Assembly (NCBI GenBank): GCA_023415835.1
Contig: JAEZJK010000071.1
Coordinates: 1-58,505 of the forward strand
Direction: 5' to 3'
DNA: 58,505 nt
From: Bacillota bacterium
Lineage (GTDB): Bacteria; Bacillota; UBA4882; UBA8346
Made by a program: the position numbers and the translations under genes. Position 1 is the stretch's first letter, and the number at the start of each line of letters is the position of its first letter. The notes below the pieces were generated by a model, which saw nothing but the letters and a program-made list of their open reading frames with translations, was not told where the DNA came from and made no database searches. Shown in pieces: positions 50,563-58,505 of this stretch.

Positions 50563-51741
50563 GTGAGCCCTACAGAATGGAGGAGCCTTTATCAAAAGAA
50601 AATGCCATTTGCTCCAATGGGTATTATCGCCATGGAAGGAAGCAAAGAATTGGCGGATTTGATTAATCAGCGCCTAACCGGACAAAGAGGGGAGTATTTG
50701 ACAAAACACCAAAAAAGCGGGCTACCGGACGGATTCGTCCGGGAATCGTTTTTAATCGATTTTAATTGTTTCCGGTTTATGAATGGCGAAGGCAAGGCGG
50801 TAATACACGAAACAGTACGGGGCCATGATATTTACATCCTGGCTGATGTGGGGAATTATAGTTGCAAATTTAAGATGTTCGGAATCGATTGCCCGATGAG
50901 CCCGGATGACCACTTTCAGGATATTAAACGGGTAATTGCGGCCATTGGCGGGAGGGCTCGCCGGATTACAATTATTATGCCGATGCTTTATAGCGGTAGG
51001 CAGCATAAACGCCAGTCCAGGGAGTCGTTGGATTGCGCAGTGGCGCTTCAGGAATTGGAACGGCTCGGGGTGGATAACATTTTTACTTTTGACGCCCATG
51101 ATCCTCGGGTTCAAAACGCGATTCCGTTAACAGGTTTTAACAACTTATACCCTACTTACCAGATTATCAGGGCTTTACTTGAAAATGAAAAAGATTTGGT
51201 AATCGATAAATCAAAGATGGTGGTAGTAAGCCCGGATGAAGGCGCGATGAGCCGAAGTATTTATTATGCCAGTATGCTTGGGTTGAATGTAAACCTCTTT
51301 TATAAACAGCGGGACTATACAACGATAATCAATGGGAAAAATCCCATTGTTCAACATGAGTTTCTAGGTGACAATATCGAAGGAATGGATGTATTGATCA
51401 TCGACGATCTAATTGCTTCGGGGGAATCGATCTTAGATATCGCTAGGGAGTTAAAACGGAGGAAAGCAAACCGGATCTATATTGCGGTTACTTTTGCCTT
51501 GTTCACTGAGGGCTTGGAAAAGTATAACCAAGCTTTTGAGGAGGGAGTTATCGCTCGGGTTTACGATACCAATTTGACTTATCGGACCCCGGAATTAATG
51601 AAAGCGCCTTGGTTTGTCAATGTGGACATGTCCGAATTTATCGCCTATTTAATCGATATGCTTAATTACGATCAATCCATCAGTTCGCTGTTCGATCCGA
51701 GCCGTAAGATTGGGGAGTTGCTCAAGAAGTATCAAGGATAG
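50563..51741 (+). CDS. Divergent ribose-phosphate pyrophosphokinase-like protein
   Basis: A 392-residue PRPP-synthetase/phosphoribosyltransferase-fold protein, longer than the usual 310-320. It keeps an N-terminal GSKELADLI segment and the metal-binding FDAHDPRVQNA, but the PRPP loop reads VLIIDDLIASGES rather than DDMIDTGGT. A paralogue of this kind occurs beside the normal Prs in several Firmicutes. Activity may be altered or regulatory. GTG start with GGAGGAATAATT; strong terminator downstream. Confidence 0.78.
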   Translation: MSPTEWRSLYQKKMPFAPMGIIAMEGSKELADLINQRLTGQRGEYLTKHQKSGLPDGFVRESFLIDFNCFRFMNGEGKAVIHETVRGHDIYILADVGNYSCKFKMFGIDCPMSPDDHFQDIKRVIAAIGGRARRITIIMPMLYSGRQHKRQSRESLDCAVALQELERLGVDNIFTFDAHDPRVQNAIPLTGFNNLYPTYQIIRALLENEKDLVIDKSKMVVVSPDEGAMSRSIYYASMLGLNVNLFYKQRDYTTIINGKNPIVQHEFLGDNIEGMDVLIIDDLIASGESILDIARELKRRKANRIYIAVTFALFTEGLEKYNQAFEEGVIARVYDTNLTYRTPELMKAPWFVNVDMSEFIAYLIDMLNYDQSISSLFDPSRKIGELLKKYQG

Positions 51742-51795
51742 CCATTTAGAATAAATAGCCAACTATGAGTAAAACAGTAGAAGCAATAAATTAAA

Positions 51796-51822
51796 AAAGA
51801 ACCTGAAACAGGTTCTTTATTT
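51796..51822 (+). terminator. Terminator after the PRPP-synthetase-like gene
   Basis: Perfect 10-bp stem AAAGAACCTG (51796-51805) / CAGGTTCTTT (51809-51818), 3-nt loop, T-rich tail. Confidence 0.88.
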
Positions 51823-51850
51823 TTGATAATATTCGAAAAGCTTTAAATGA

Positions 51851-52192
51851 TCAAATTTTGATTAATGTAGCAACCGCAAGGACTACTATATGCCATGACT
51901 GATCCAAGGTAACCTTCAACCAGTCTATATTGGTGTTGCCATTAACTTTGGCGGCCCAAAAATCAATAAAGGCCCGTTGATCTAATATCAAATGGCAGAT
52001 GAATATTAAGCCAATCCCCAGCCATGACAAACCATTTGCCAACAATGAAAATAAGGCAATGGTTATTGTATAAACGGCTGAATGGATGACCAGGGGCATT
52101 AGTTCATTAACTTTTTTCTCCGCCATCCATCTGGTTTGCAGAATAAAATCACCGACAAAATGACCAACCAGCAGCCAATTAAAAAGCCCCAT
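51851..52192 (-). CDS. DUF3307 membrane protein
   Basis: A 113-residue protein with four hydrophobic segments and the DUF3307 pattern: LLVGHFVGDFILQT...MAEKK at the start and FICHLILDQRAFIDFWAAK in the middle, with conserved His and Asp in the membrane. Function is unknown. It is convergent with the PRPP-synthetase-like gene and about 120 bases downstream of the terminator of the cyclic-nucleotide-binding gene on the same strand. Confidence 0.82.
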   Translation of the reverse strand: MGLFNWLLVGHFVGDFILQTRWMAEKKVNELMPLVIHSAVYTITIALFSLLANGLSWLGIGLIFICHLILDQRAFIDFWAAKVNGNTNIDWLKVTLDQSWHIVVLAVATLIKI

Positions 52193-52309
52193 CTAACATC
52201 AACCTCATCTCATATAAGCGATTATACTTTAAAAATCGGTAACAAAATGGTTTATCTTAACATAATTTTTAATAACTTACTTTCAACAAGGAGTTGGAAG
52301 ATTAGAATA

Positions 52310-52331
52310 AAAATAGACGCCGCCGGCGTCT
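52310..52331 (-). terminator. Terminator of the cyclic-nucleotide-binding gene
   Basis: Perfect 7-bp GC-rich stem AGACGCC (52315-52321) / GGCGTCT (52325-52331) followed on the minus strand by ATTTTTATT. Confidence 0.82.
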
Positions 52332-52401
52332 TATGAAAAACTTTATTAAGTTAGCGGGCGAAATATTTAGATTGCTTTGTTGCTTAGAATAGTAATATTT
52401 T

Positions 52402-52914
52402 TTAGGCCATATCCTCAAAAAACGGAATTTTGTCACTGATAATTTTTCTTTCAACAACCAGTTCCTTGTTGGATGCATTCAATTTTCTCATTAGTCCATT
52501 AACAAAAAGCATCAGCAGTTTAACGCCGGCTTTGGGATACATCCTGATAAAGCAGAAGAAATCGTTACGTTCAATTACTAGGACTTGGGCGGTATCGGCA
52601 GCAGAAACGGTTGCAGTCCTCTGGCCATCGTCAAAAATACCGGTCTCACCAAAAAATTCGCCTTCAGTAATGTGGGAAATTAGTACTTGTTTACCGTTTT
52701 CCCCGTTAATAGTAACGTTCAATTTTCCACTGATCAAAGCGTAAAAATTATAACTCACCTCACCTTGGGTAATGAGTTTCTCATCTTTATAATACTCATG
52801 AAAATGAACAAATTTTAATAAAACTTTTTTCTCATTATCGTCTAGATATTTAAAGATGCTGATCTTGTCAATCTTGGCTTGGAGATAACTGTCGAGCCAA
52901 TCGATGATTCTCAA
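52402..52914 (-). CDS. Stand-alone cyclic-nucleotide-binding protein
   Basis: A 170-residue protein composed of one cNMP-binding beta-roll with its phosphate-binding cassette FGETGIFDDGQRTATVSA (Arg present), flanked by helices. There is no helix-turn-helix, so it is not a CRP-type regulator. A nucleotide cyclase gene lies 1.4 kb to the right, so this may be its receptor. The TTG at 52914 gives GGAGG an 8-base spacing; the upstream GTG overlaps the ribosome binding site. Confidence 0.87.
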   Translation of the reverse strand: MRIIDWLDSYLQAKIDKISIFKYLDDNEKKVLLKFVHFHEYYKDEKLITQGEVSYNFYALISGKLNVTINGENGKQVLISHITEGEFFGETGIFDDGQRTATVSAADTAQVLVIERNDFFCFIRMYPKAGVKLLMLFVNGLMRKLNASNKELVVERKIISDKIPFFEDMA

Positions 52915-53355
52915 AAACCTCACCTCCTAAATGTTATTAGCGAAGATACTTTTCAATAGTTAAATATTAGTAAAAATAAGGACAAGATTTAATCCAAAAG
53001 ACATCCAATAATTTTTATAAAATGTACCAACCTTTAAGGCATAGTGTGTATTAATTCGAGGTTATCACTAATTTTCCTGTCAGATGGTATAAAATACTAG
53101 TGATTATTTTAAGATTTTTAAACATTGTGCTGACAGATGTAAACTGGATAATTTTGCATTTACCAATTAAGAATTTTACTAAAAGCTCCGATATTCAAAT
53201 TGATAGTGAAGGCCTTCCCGGTTAATGGCATATTAATTTGATTTTGATATTTGAATAAATAAATCAACCTCGGCCAATATAAAATTGTATTGTTTAATAA
53301 TGCTGAATTTACCGAAGTAGCTACCAATTAATTTGTGAATTACGGGGGCAAGACG
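52915..53355. other. 441-base divergent intergenic region
   Basis: AT-rich, no gene found. It must hold promoters for the cyclic-nucleotide-binding gene (leftward) and the barrel-like gene (rightward). TATCACTA (about 53066) and TAGTGATT (about 53098) form an interrupted dyad around TATAAAAT. TGTCAGATG and TGACAGATG recur about 50 bases apart. No CRP-like TGTGA-N6-TCACA site was found. Confidence 0.4.
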
Positions 53356-54015
53356 ATGAAATGTACCATCGGGCTAGTGTTGAGTTTGATAATGCTTTTG
53401 GCAGGTTCGCAAGTTGCTCATGCTACCACTACCATTTTGTTGGGATGTGATGTAGGGACATATGGTGAAATTGATTATAACGGTATGAATGACTCGGGTA
53501 AAATCGAAGGCAATTTAATAAGTTTGACTTATGTCAAGAAAGTTAAGATTGTAATCACAAATCAATTCGGGGAGTTTTATGGGAATAACGGAAAAGAGCA
53601 TCTGGAGTTTTTTGACATCCAAGCCGGTTACCCAGTCGTTAATGATAAAAGTGGAATACTGTATCTTACCTTGACCGGCTTCGATTATTCGGGATATTTG
53701 AATTATTACACTCCCTATCTTACCAGGCATGAAGCGGACGGGTGTTTAGCCGGATTTGAAATGGTGGGTTTCCCAACCGATAAAACGCAATTTGAGTTTG
53801 GTTGGCACAGATCGATAGGAGGCTCATACCGTTTAAACTATAATAATTCTTCCTTAGGCCTGACAATATTAAAACTCAAAGTCCAATACCTTTTAACGTA
53901 TAATTTAGGGCTTGTAATCAGTTGCCAGTTAAAGGATTTTAATAATAAAGACGCTACAGTGAATTTTTCCGAAAAGATCAATACTGCGGCAATCGGGTTA
54001 ATCTATCGGTTATAA
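53356..54015 (+). CDS. Predicted small outer-membrane beta-barrel protein
   Basis: A 219-residue protein with a clean signal peptide (residues 1-22, AHA/TT cleavage) and strand-rich remainder with short turns (Asn/Gly/Tyr-rich), ending in AAIGLIYRL. The pattern fits an 8-10-strand outer-membrane barrel, although the last residue is Leu, not Phe. The ATG at 53356 with a GGGGGC signal is used. It stands between the cyclic-nucleotide-binding gene and the cyclase operon; function unknown. Confidence 0.6.
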   Translation: MKCTIGLVLSLIMLLAGSQVAHATTTILLGCDVGTYGEIDYNGMNDSGKIEGNLISLTYVKKVKIVITNQFGEFYGNNGKEHLEFFDIQAGYPVVNDKSGILYLTLTGFDYSGYLNYYTPYLTRHEADGCLAGFEMVGFPTDKTQFEFGWHRSIGGSYRLNYNNSSLGLTILKLKVQYLLTYNLGLVISCQLKDFNNKDATVNFSEKINTAAIGLIYRL

Positions 54016-54026
54016 AATTCAAACTA

Positions 54027-54153
54027 TATAAGTTGAATTAAATATCTAATATGCATCAGGTCCCTAGAGCCGGATAGGACGCATAGGCGAGCAGGAAGCG
54101 GAGCTTCCGGCCAGCCCGTGTTGGAAAGGATAATGAATTTAATTCAACTTATA
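54027..54153 (+). repeat. Inverted-repeat-bounded element 1
   Basis: A perfect 17-bp inverted repeat (54027-54043 with 54137-54153) encloses 93 GC-richer bases. These contain hairpins CCTA..TAGG (54063-54078) and GGAAGC-GGA-GCTTCC (about 54095-54109). It begins 11 bases after the barrel gene. It could be a MITE-like insertion or a structured RNA; no match is recognised. Confidence 0.6.
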
Positions 54154-54164
54154 ACAGCTGTAAT

Positions 54165-54246
54165 AGGGTGAAATAAATACGAATTTGATCGTATTTGCAT
54201 TCGGCTTTAGGAATGCAAATCTTGGTTAAGAAATTTATTTCATCCT
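54165..54246 (+). ncRNA. Inverted-repeat-bounded element 2 (three-way-junction-like)
   Basis: An outer stem AGGGTGAAATAAAT (54165-54178) / ATTTATTTCATCCT (54233-54246, one G-T) encloses a small dyad ACGA/TCGT (54179-54192) and a perfect 10-bp hairpin ATTTGCATTC / GAATGCAAAT (54193-54202 with 54211-54220). About 82 nt almost fully paired, 60 bases ahead of the cyclase start: a candidate leader RNA for the cyclase operon. Confidence 0.55.
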
Positions 54247-54305
54247 AATAGGATTAAGCAGATTAGATTCAGGTTTCGCAAATAAAATAAATTTGAGTGT
54301 GACAC

Positions 54306-56006
54306 ATGATAAAACAGATATTTGGGGAAAAGATCAATAAAACCAGGATTACTCCGTTGACGACCAAGATTATTTTAATCTTTGCCGTTTTTATTCTAGT
54401 ATCCAATCTTGCCTCCAATTATATCAACCTGACCTATAACCGTTCCGGGCTGGTAAAGTTCATTAGGGAACTTTTAATTCGGGACTTAAAAGAAATGTAC
54501 ACTATCTGTAATACTCAGTATGAAATTTACCAGTATAGCAACGATCTTCAGGGGTCAGTCGAAAATATTGAACGTAATGCCTTGGGTCAGTTCAAAAATA
54601 CAAAATCCCTCTTTTTAGGGGTCAAAGAAGATGGGACGATTATATTTCAGGCGTCAAATATAAAAAAAACTTCGCGGTTTTTAGATCGAAAGACTCTGAA
54701 CCTGATGCGCCAAAACCGGGAGCAAAGAATATTGGAAGGCTCGTTGCCATTTCAGTTTAACGGGGATACTTATTTTGGGCTCTATAAGTATAACCCCAAA
54801 TGGGCGGCTTATATTATCCGGGGTGAGGAATATAACGAGTTTTATGCCGAATCAACCCGGATCTTCCGGAGTATCTCCTTGATTATCATTATTATTACTC
54901 TTTTCACCGCCATCTTGGGGGTTATCCTTCTTAATCATATTACCCGGTTTATTACGGTAATAACCGACCGGATCATGGAGATGACTCAAAGTCAACAATT
55001 AGGGATCATTGACCTAAAAGGAGCCACTAACGACAATATTACCTTTTTAGGCATGGCCTTTAACTCCCTCTCAAGTACCATCAATAATCTCCTATTTATC
55101 TTCAGAAAATTTGTTAACCGGGATATTGCTGAGAAAGCGTACCAGGAGCGTGAGGTTCGCCTTGAAGGCAGGCAGTTGGAATTGACCATTTTGTTCTCGG
55201 ATATTAAACGATTTACCTTCATAACCGAAACGCTTGGCAATGATATTATCAAACTCCTGAATGTCCACTATGACAATACGATTAAAGAGATTATCAAATA
55301 TGACGGGATCATCGGTTCGATTATCGGCGATGCGCTCTTAGCGGTATATGGCGTCTTTAATGAAACCGGCGCTAACAAGTCATATCAAGCGGTTATTTCA
55401 GCTTATCAGATTCATGAGATAGCCGCATCTTTGAGAGAGAAGATGCGGCAAAAATACGAGCAAATTATTGCGTCGAAAGGGACTCTCTCGGAAGCGGAAG
55501 AGAGAGTGTATCAAGCGGTGCTGATTGAGGTCGGGGTAGGAATCGACGGCGGTAAAGTCTTTTACGGAAATATCGGTTCTAACGAGCGGATGACCAACAC
55601 GGTAATCGGTGATAACGTGAACTCCGCCTCACGTTTAGAAGGACTGACCCGGATTTATAATGTGCCGGTGATAGTTTCCGCTTATGTGAAAGATGAGATC
55701 GAACAAAATACCCCTGACCACGGTTTGATATTCGTCGAGATTGACACAGTCTTAGTAAAAGGTAAAACCATCGGGGCAAAGATTTATTGGCCGGTCCGGA
55801 AAGAGACATACAATAACAATGTTGAGTTTAGAAATGATATATGTAATTTCTCGCAGGGACTCGATCTTTATTACTCCGGTGACTGGGAGGAGGCGTACCG
55901 GATCTTCAGCGAAGTCCCTTTCGCATTAGCGGAAGTATTTAAAGAACGGACACTGGGAGAGTGTCCCGAAAAGTGGGATGGAATATGGAAAATGGTAAGC
56001 AAATGA
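54306..56006 (+). CDS. Membrane class III nucleotide cyclase with extracytoplasmic sensor
   Basis: 566 residues: membrane segment (about 21-41), extracytoplasmic PAS/CACHE-like sensor (45-185), second segment (188-210), HAMP-like linker (211-270) and a class III cyclase domain (about 290-500) with metal-binding Asp299 (LFSDIKRF) and Asp342 (IIGDALLAVYG) and the transition-state N..R pair (VNSASRLEG). The usual purine-selecting Lys before the GD motif is Ser338, so substrate choice is uncertain. A short TPR-like tail follows. First gene of a three-gene coupled operon. Confidence 0.9.
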   Translation: MIKQIFGEKINKTRITPLTTKIILIFAVFILVSNLASNYINLTYNRSGLVKFIRELLIRDLKEMYTICNTQYEIYQYSNDLQGSVENIERNALGQFKNTKSLFLGVKEDGTIIFQASNIKKTSRFLDRKTLNLMRQNREQRILEGSLPFQFNGDTYFGLYKYNPKWAAYIIRGEEYNEFYAESTRIFRSISLIIIIITLFTAILGVILLNHITRFITVITDRIMEMTQSQQLGIIDLKGATNDNITFLGMAFNSLSSTINNLLFIFRKFVNRDIAEKAYQEREVRLEGRQLELTILFSDIKRFTFITETLGNDIIKLLNVHYDNTIKEIIKYDGIIGSIIGDALLAVYGVFNETGANKSYQAVISAYQIHEIAASLREKMRQKYEQIIASKGTLSEAEERVYQAVLIEVGVGIDGGKVFYGNIGSNERMTNTVIGDNVNSASRLEGLTRIYNVPVIVSAYVKDEIEQNTPDHGLIFVEIDTVLVKGKTIGAKIYWPVRKETYNNNVEFRNDICNFSQGLDLYYSGDWEEAYRIFSEVPFALAEVFKERTLGECPEKWDGIWKMVSK

Positions 56007-57304
56007 ATGACCTCTATTTGGAGAAGGTCAAGAATATCTTTTTAAGCGATGATCTCTTGACAAAGAGTGTCAAACAGGAGGTTTATTCGCTGCCTGACGA
56101 GTTCGGTAAGAGCAAAAATAATAAAAACATATTGGTTCACGCGCTGATTATCTTATATGTCGCTGTCATCGGTTTTGGCGCTTATTTCTTAACTACGATT
56201 GAAGAAAATAAAATTAAACAGATCGATGTAAATATCGCCGAGTTCAGGCAGTTCAATCTATTCGAGTTATTGGCGGAGAAAAAGGAGAATGAAGAAAAAC
56301 TGGCTCAACTCCAACAAGAGCTGGAAGATTACCGGATCAGATCCGTGGAACAAATAAAAAAACTGTCTCCCCGTGAGCAAGAAAAAGCAATGGCTAACCT
56401 CAACGAAAAAATGAAAGCCCTTGAAGAAAGCTATCATAAACAGATCAAAGACAAAGAAAATGCTTTGGCTACGTTGGAAAGGTCGATTGCCGCCGAAAAA
56501 CAAAAAATAGCATCCGCTACCCGGGAAAGTGAAACAGTCATTAAAAATTATCAAAATTTAAATCAAAGGCAACAAGTGGAGAACGAAAGGCTAAAAATAG
56601 AATACGAAGGTAAGATAGCCAAGCTGAGAGCGGAGCACCAAGCCGAGCTTGATATGGTTAAGAAAGATAATCAAAAAATAATTGATGAATTGATTTTACG
56701 CTATAACCCCAAATTCAACCGGGGCGAAATCGCCGCCGCTATCAAATCCAAATTGGGAAATAACCAAGGCGGCGCCTTAAATAGATATAACCAGACCCTG
56801 TTGGAAGAAGGCCTCCTTAGCGAGGATGAATTTAACCAATTAAGCAAGAAAGTCCAAAATCAAAGAGTTATTATTAAAGGTTTACAGGATGTCGGTTATT
56901 CTAATTCAGTTCCGGCCGCTTTGAACAAATTGGATCAGTTGTCGCAATCGGTTGCCGTTGATTATGAAAACCTTTGGGGGAATTTGGCCGAACGCATTAA
57001 AGACAAGAATGAATATATAGGTAGTTACGAATATGCCTTGAAATACATGGCGATGACTGGAAGGGAGACTGGCTATGTAATTGACGCCCGGAACCCAAAC
57101 CGGTTGGTTATCTTCATCGACCATATTTATTCAGTGAAAAAAGGAGATGTCGCTTATATTTTCAAAAACGACTCCACTCCGATTGCCAAGATTGAGCTTT
57201 ACCCCGACAATGGCAGAGTTCTCGCAAAAATAAATGAAGTTCTCAAACCAATTAAAATTGAGCCATTCGATAATATTTTGTTAAAAGTCGAGGCGGTCAA
57301 ATGA
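56003..57304 (+). CDS. Membrane coiled-coil protein coupled to the cyclase
   Basis: I do not recognise this 433-residue protein. One membrane segment (43-65) follows a short cytoplasmic-type N-terminus. A long coiled coil (about 75-235, rich in E/K/Q heptads), a helical middle and a C-terminal beta-rich domain (TGYVIDARNPNRLVIFID, GDVAYIFKND) complete it. The ATG at 56003 overlaps the cyclase stop (ATGA). The architecture suggests a stalk reaching from the inner membrane, with the C-terminal domain at its end, perhaps relaying a signal. Confidence 0.75.
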   Translation: MNDLYLEKVKNIFLSDDLLTKSVKQEVYSLPDEFGKSKNNKNILVHALIILYVAVIGFGAYFLTTIEENKIKQIDVNIAEFRQFNLFELLAEKKENEEKLAQLQQELEDYRIRSVEQIKKLSPREQEKAMANLNEKMKALEESYHKQIKDKENALATLERSIAAEKQKIASATRESETVIKNYQNLNQRQQVENERLKIEYEGKIAKLRAEHQAELDMVKKDNQKIIDELILRYNPKFNRGEIAAAIKSKLGNNQGGALNRYNQTLLEEGLLSEDEFNQLSKKVQNQRVIIKGLQDVGYSNSVPAALNKLDQLSQSVAVDYENLWGNLAERIKDKNEYIGSYEYALKYMAMTGRETGYVIDARNPNRLVIFIDHIYSVKKGDVAYIFKNDSTPIAKIELYPDNGRVLAKINEVLKPIKIEPFDNILLKVEAVK

Positions 57305-58098
57305 AAAGGTTAATTATAACGGTTATTGCCGGAATTTTATTGCTACCATGCGTACACTCGGAAGCTGTTGATTGGAAAATGTTTGATGCGGCGCAGATCA
57401 ATAAGTCTAAAGACGGTCCTAAAACCATTTTGACACTTAAAGACAAGAAAGATCGGATATTTAAAGTTGTTTACCAGGATGAAACGATGTTGGATAAGGC
57501 TGCGCCGAAGATTATCAAATATAAGAATGAATTTTATGGGTGGCGGGAGATTAGTTTTACTGAAATCAGTTTTCTGCTCTTTGACGATTTTTTAGAAGTA
57601 ATCATGATGCCCGGGAAGATAATGCATAACAATAATAACCTGGCGCCAGCGGTCCCTTCCGGGATTACGATGGTGAGTAAACCGGATCAAGACCTGATGC
57701 ATTATGATTTTCGAATCATTAAGGAAAATTATTTTCTACGCATCGACGGTGATTATTTGAATGAAGGGGAATTAATAGCCAAACTGCGTTATGCTTATGA
57801 TTATCCATTAATTTACCTACAACAGAGTGAATCGAGTGTTAGCAGAGCCGGAAACCTAAATGGGGGAATCGACGAAAAAACTCGGCAAGCTTTAATTTAT
57901 TTGTTAAATGAAGATTGGAACGGCCGACCCAAATCGGTGCCTCCGGAGACCATCCAAAAAGTGGTTCAATATAAGCAAAATAATCCGTGGATGACTAAAA
58001 GCCAAATATGGAATAGCCTTAAAAAGGAAAAAGTAAAGCTTACCAAGAGGGAGTTAGAGCTGATTCTAATCATCTATTTTAATGAATTTGATTTTTAA
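57301..58098 (+). CDS. Secreted protein of unknown function in the cyclase operon
   Basis: A 265-residue protein with a signal peptide (residues 1-20). The first 160 mature residues look beta-rich (TILTLKDKKDRIFKVVY, NYFLRIDGDYL) and the last 80 helical (EKTRQALIYLLNEDW...TKRELELILI). No known domain was recognised. Overlap ATGA with the coiled-coil gene shows co-translation, so it may be the extracytoplasmic partner of the cyclase system. Confidence 0.72.
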   Translation: MKRLIITVIAGILLLPCVHSEAVDWKMFDAAQINKSKDGPKTILTLKDKKDRIFKVVYQDETMLDKAAPKIIKYKNEFYGWREISFTEISFLLFDDFLEVIMMPGKIMHNNNNLAPAVPSGITMVSKPDQDLMHYDFRIIKENYFLRIDGDYLNEGELIAKLRYAYDYPLIYLQQSESSVSRAGNLNGGIDEKTRQALIYLLNEDWNGRPKSVPPETIQKVVQYKQNNPWMTKSQIWNSLKKEKVKLTKRELELILIIYFNEFDF

Positions 58099-58206
58099 AA
58101 AACTATTAACAAAACCCTGTGAATCCAGTCAACCCTATATCAAGCCACAGCCTAATTAAAAAAGCCCATGCATGACGTGATAAGTTTCCCGAATGGAGCA
58201 GTCCAG

Positions 58207-58505
58207 ATGAAATTGCAACGTTGGTTATTACTGATCATTTTATTAAGTTCTTCATTTGCGCAAGCGTATTTTCAGTCCGAGTCGTGGACTATTCCGCCAG
58301 GCCTACCTGAATATCAAGTTATTCGGGTTATTGATGGAGATACAATCTTGGTTAGAGGATTGGGTAAAGTAAGATATTTAGGGATCGATGCCCCTGAGCT
58401 TAGGCACCCGACGAAAGGCGAAGAAAGGTTCGGGTTTGAAGCTTCCGAATATAATAAGAAGCTACTCCAAGGCAAGCGGGTCAAGTTGGAGTTCGACCTT
58501 CAAAG
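58207..58505 (+). CDS. Secreted staphylococcal-nuclease-like protein (truncated by window end)
   Basis: The first about 99 codons are visible, without a stop before the window ends. A signal peptide (residues 1-20, LLLIILLSSSFAQA) precedes a thermonuclease (SNase) domain: VIDGDTILVRG, VRYLGIDAPE (metal-binding Asp and Glu) and a KGEERFGFEAS segment. It would cut DNA or RNA outside the cytoplasm. GGAGCAG lies just before the ATG. The gap 58099-58206 holds no gene. Confidence 0.88.
   Translation, partial: MKLQRWLLLIILLSSSFAQAYFQSESWTIPPGLPEYQVIRVIDGDTILVRGLGKVRYLGIDAPELRHPTKGEERFGFEASEYNKKLLQGKRVKLEFDLQ

Noticed and set aside
52915..53355. CRP-type operator for the cyclase/cNMP locus
   Set aside because: TGTG and TCAC half-sites occur but not with the TGTGA-N6-TCACA spacing, and the cNMP protein has no DNA-binding domain.
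1..58505. CRISPR arrays, tRNA or rRNA genes
   Set aside because: No regularly spaced direct repeats, and no cloverleaf or rRNA sequence, were recognised by eye in the gaps.

Overview
The window looks like chromosome from a Gram-positive-lineage (Bacillota/Firmicutes) bacterium. It has very strong GGAGG-type ribosome binding sites, frequent TTG/GTG starts, a T-box leader in front of a threonyl-tRNA synthetase operon, a classical EndoAI/EndoA (MazEF-type) pair, an IreB/ReoM protein, a Gram-positive-type LexA box at uvrBA and a SorC regulator. Two secreted, strand-rich proteins (45.2-46.4 kb ending in Phe, and 53.4-54.0 kb) look like outer-membrane barrels, so a diderm Firmicute is plausible. 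No phage, CRISPR array, tRNA or rRNA gene was seen.

Layout. 1-126 is the right end of an IS3-family element; a complete copy lies at 39380-40656 in the same orientation. From 0.2 to 29.2 kb every gene is on the minus strand: an anchored solute-binding protein and an L,D-transpeptidase; phoU; tsaE-tsaB-rimI; a glutamine-amidotransferase-like hydrolase; endoAI-endoA; thiN; rplM-rpsI; a DUF4015 protein; a CBS-ACT protein; the branched-chain amino-acid importer livK-H-M-G-F; a SorC-controlled sugar uptake and catabolic operon (sorC, binding protein, two permeases, TIM-barrel-like protein, RraA-like aldolase) in which two genes carry frameshifts; T-box-nudix-thrS; a SWIM zinc-finger protein; a DnaA-box-rich gap; and a glutaredoxin-like / rubredoxin-flavoprotein / tsaD operon. 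From 29.6 to 38.3 kb orientations mix (HD hydrolase, EamA and SPFH on plus; ZIP transporter and SOS-controlled uvrB-uvrA on minus; a VOC pseudogene between). After the intact IS3 almost everything is plus.

Right part. 41.0-44.7 kb carries a small membrane protein coupled to a short FtsH-like protease, then ireB/reoM one base from murA, whose catalytic Cys is Asp. Next come a HEPN-like protein, an outer-membrane-like barrel, a two-gene AmmeMemoRadiSam system (LigB/Memo-AMMECR1 fusion plus radical SAM), nadE and a divergent PRPP-synthetase-like gene. The last 6 kb holds a cyclic-nucleotide-binding protein, a second barrel-like protein, two compact inverted-repeat elements and a tightly coupled operon of a class III nucleotide cyclase, a membrane coiled-coil protein and a secreted protein. 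A secreted SNase-like nuclease is cut by the window end.

Most notable: the FtsH-like / IreB / Asp-MurA cluster (possible proteolytic control of peptidoglycan precursor synthesis), the cyclase-coiled-coil-secreted protein operon with a nearby cyclic-nucleotide receptor, the stem-enclosed elements at 54.0-54.25 kb, and frameshifts in two genes of one sugar operon.
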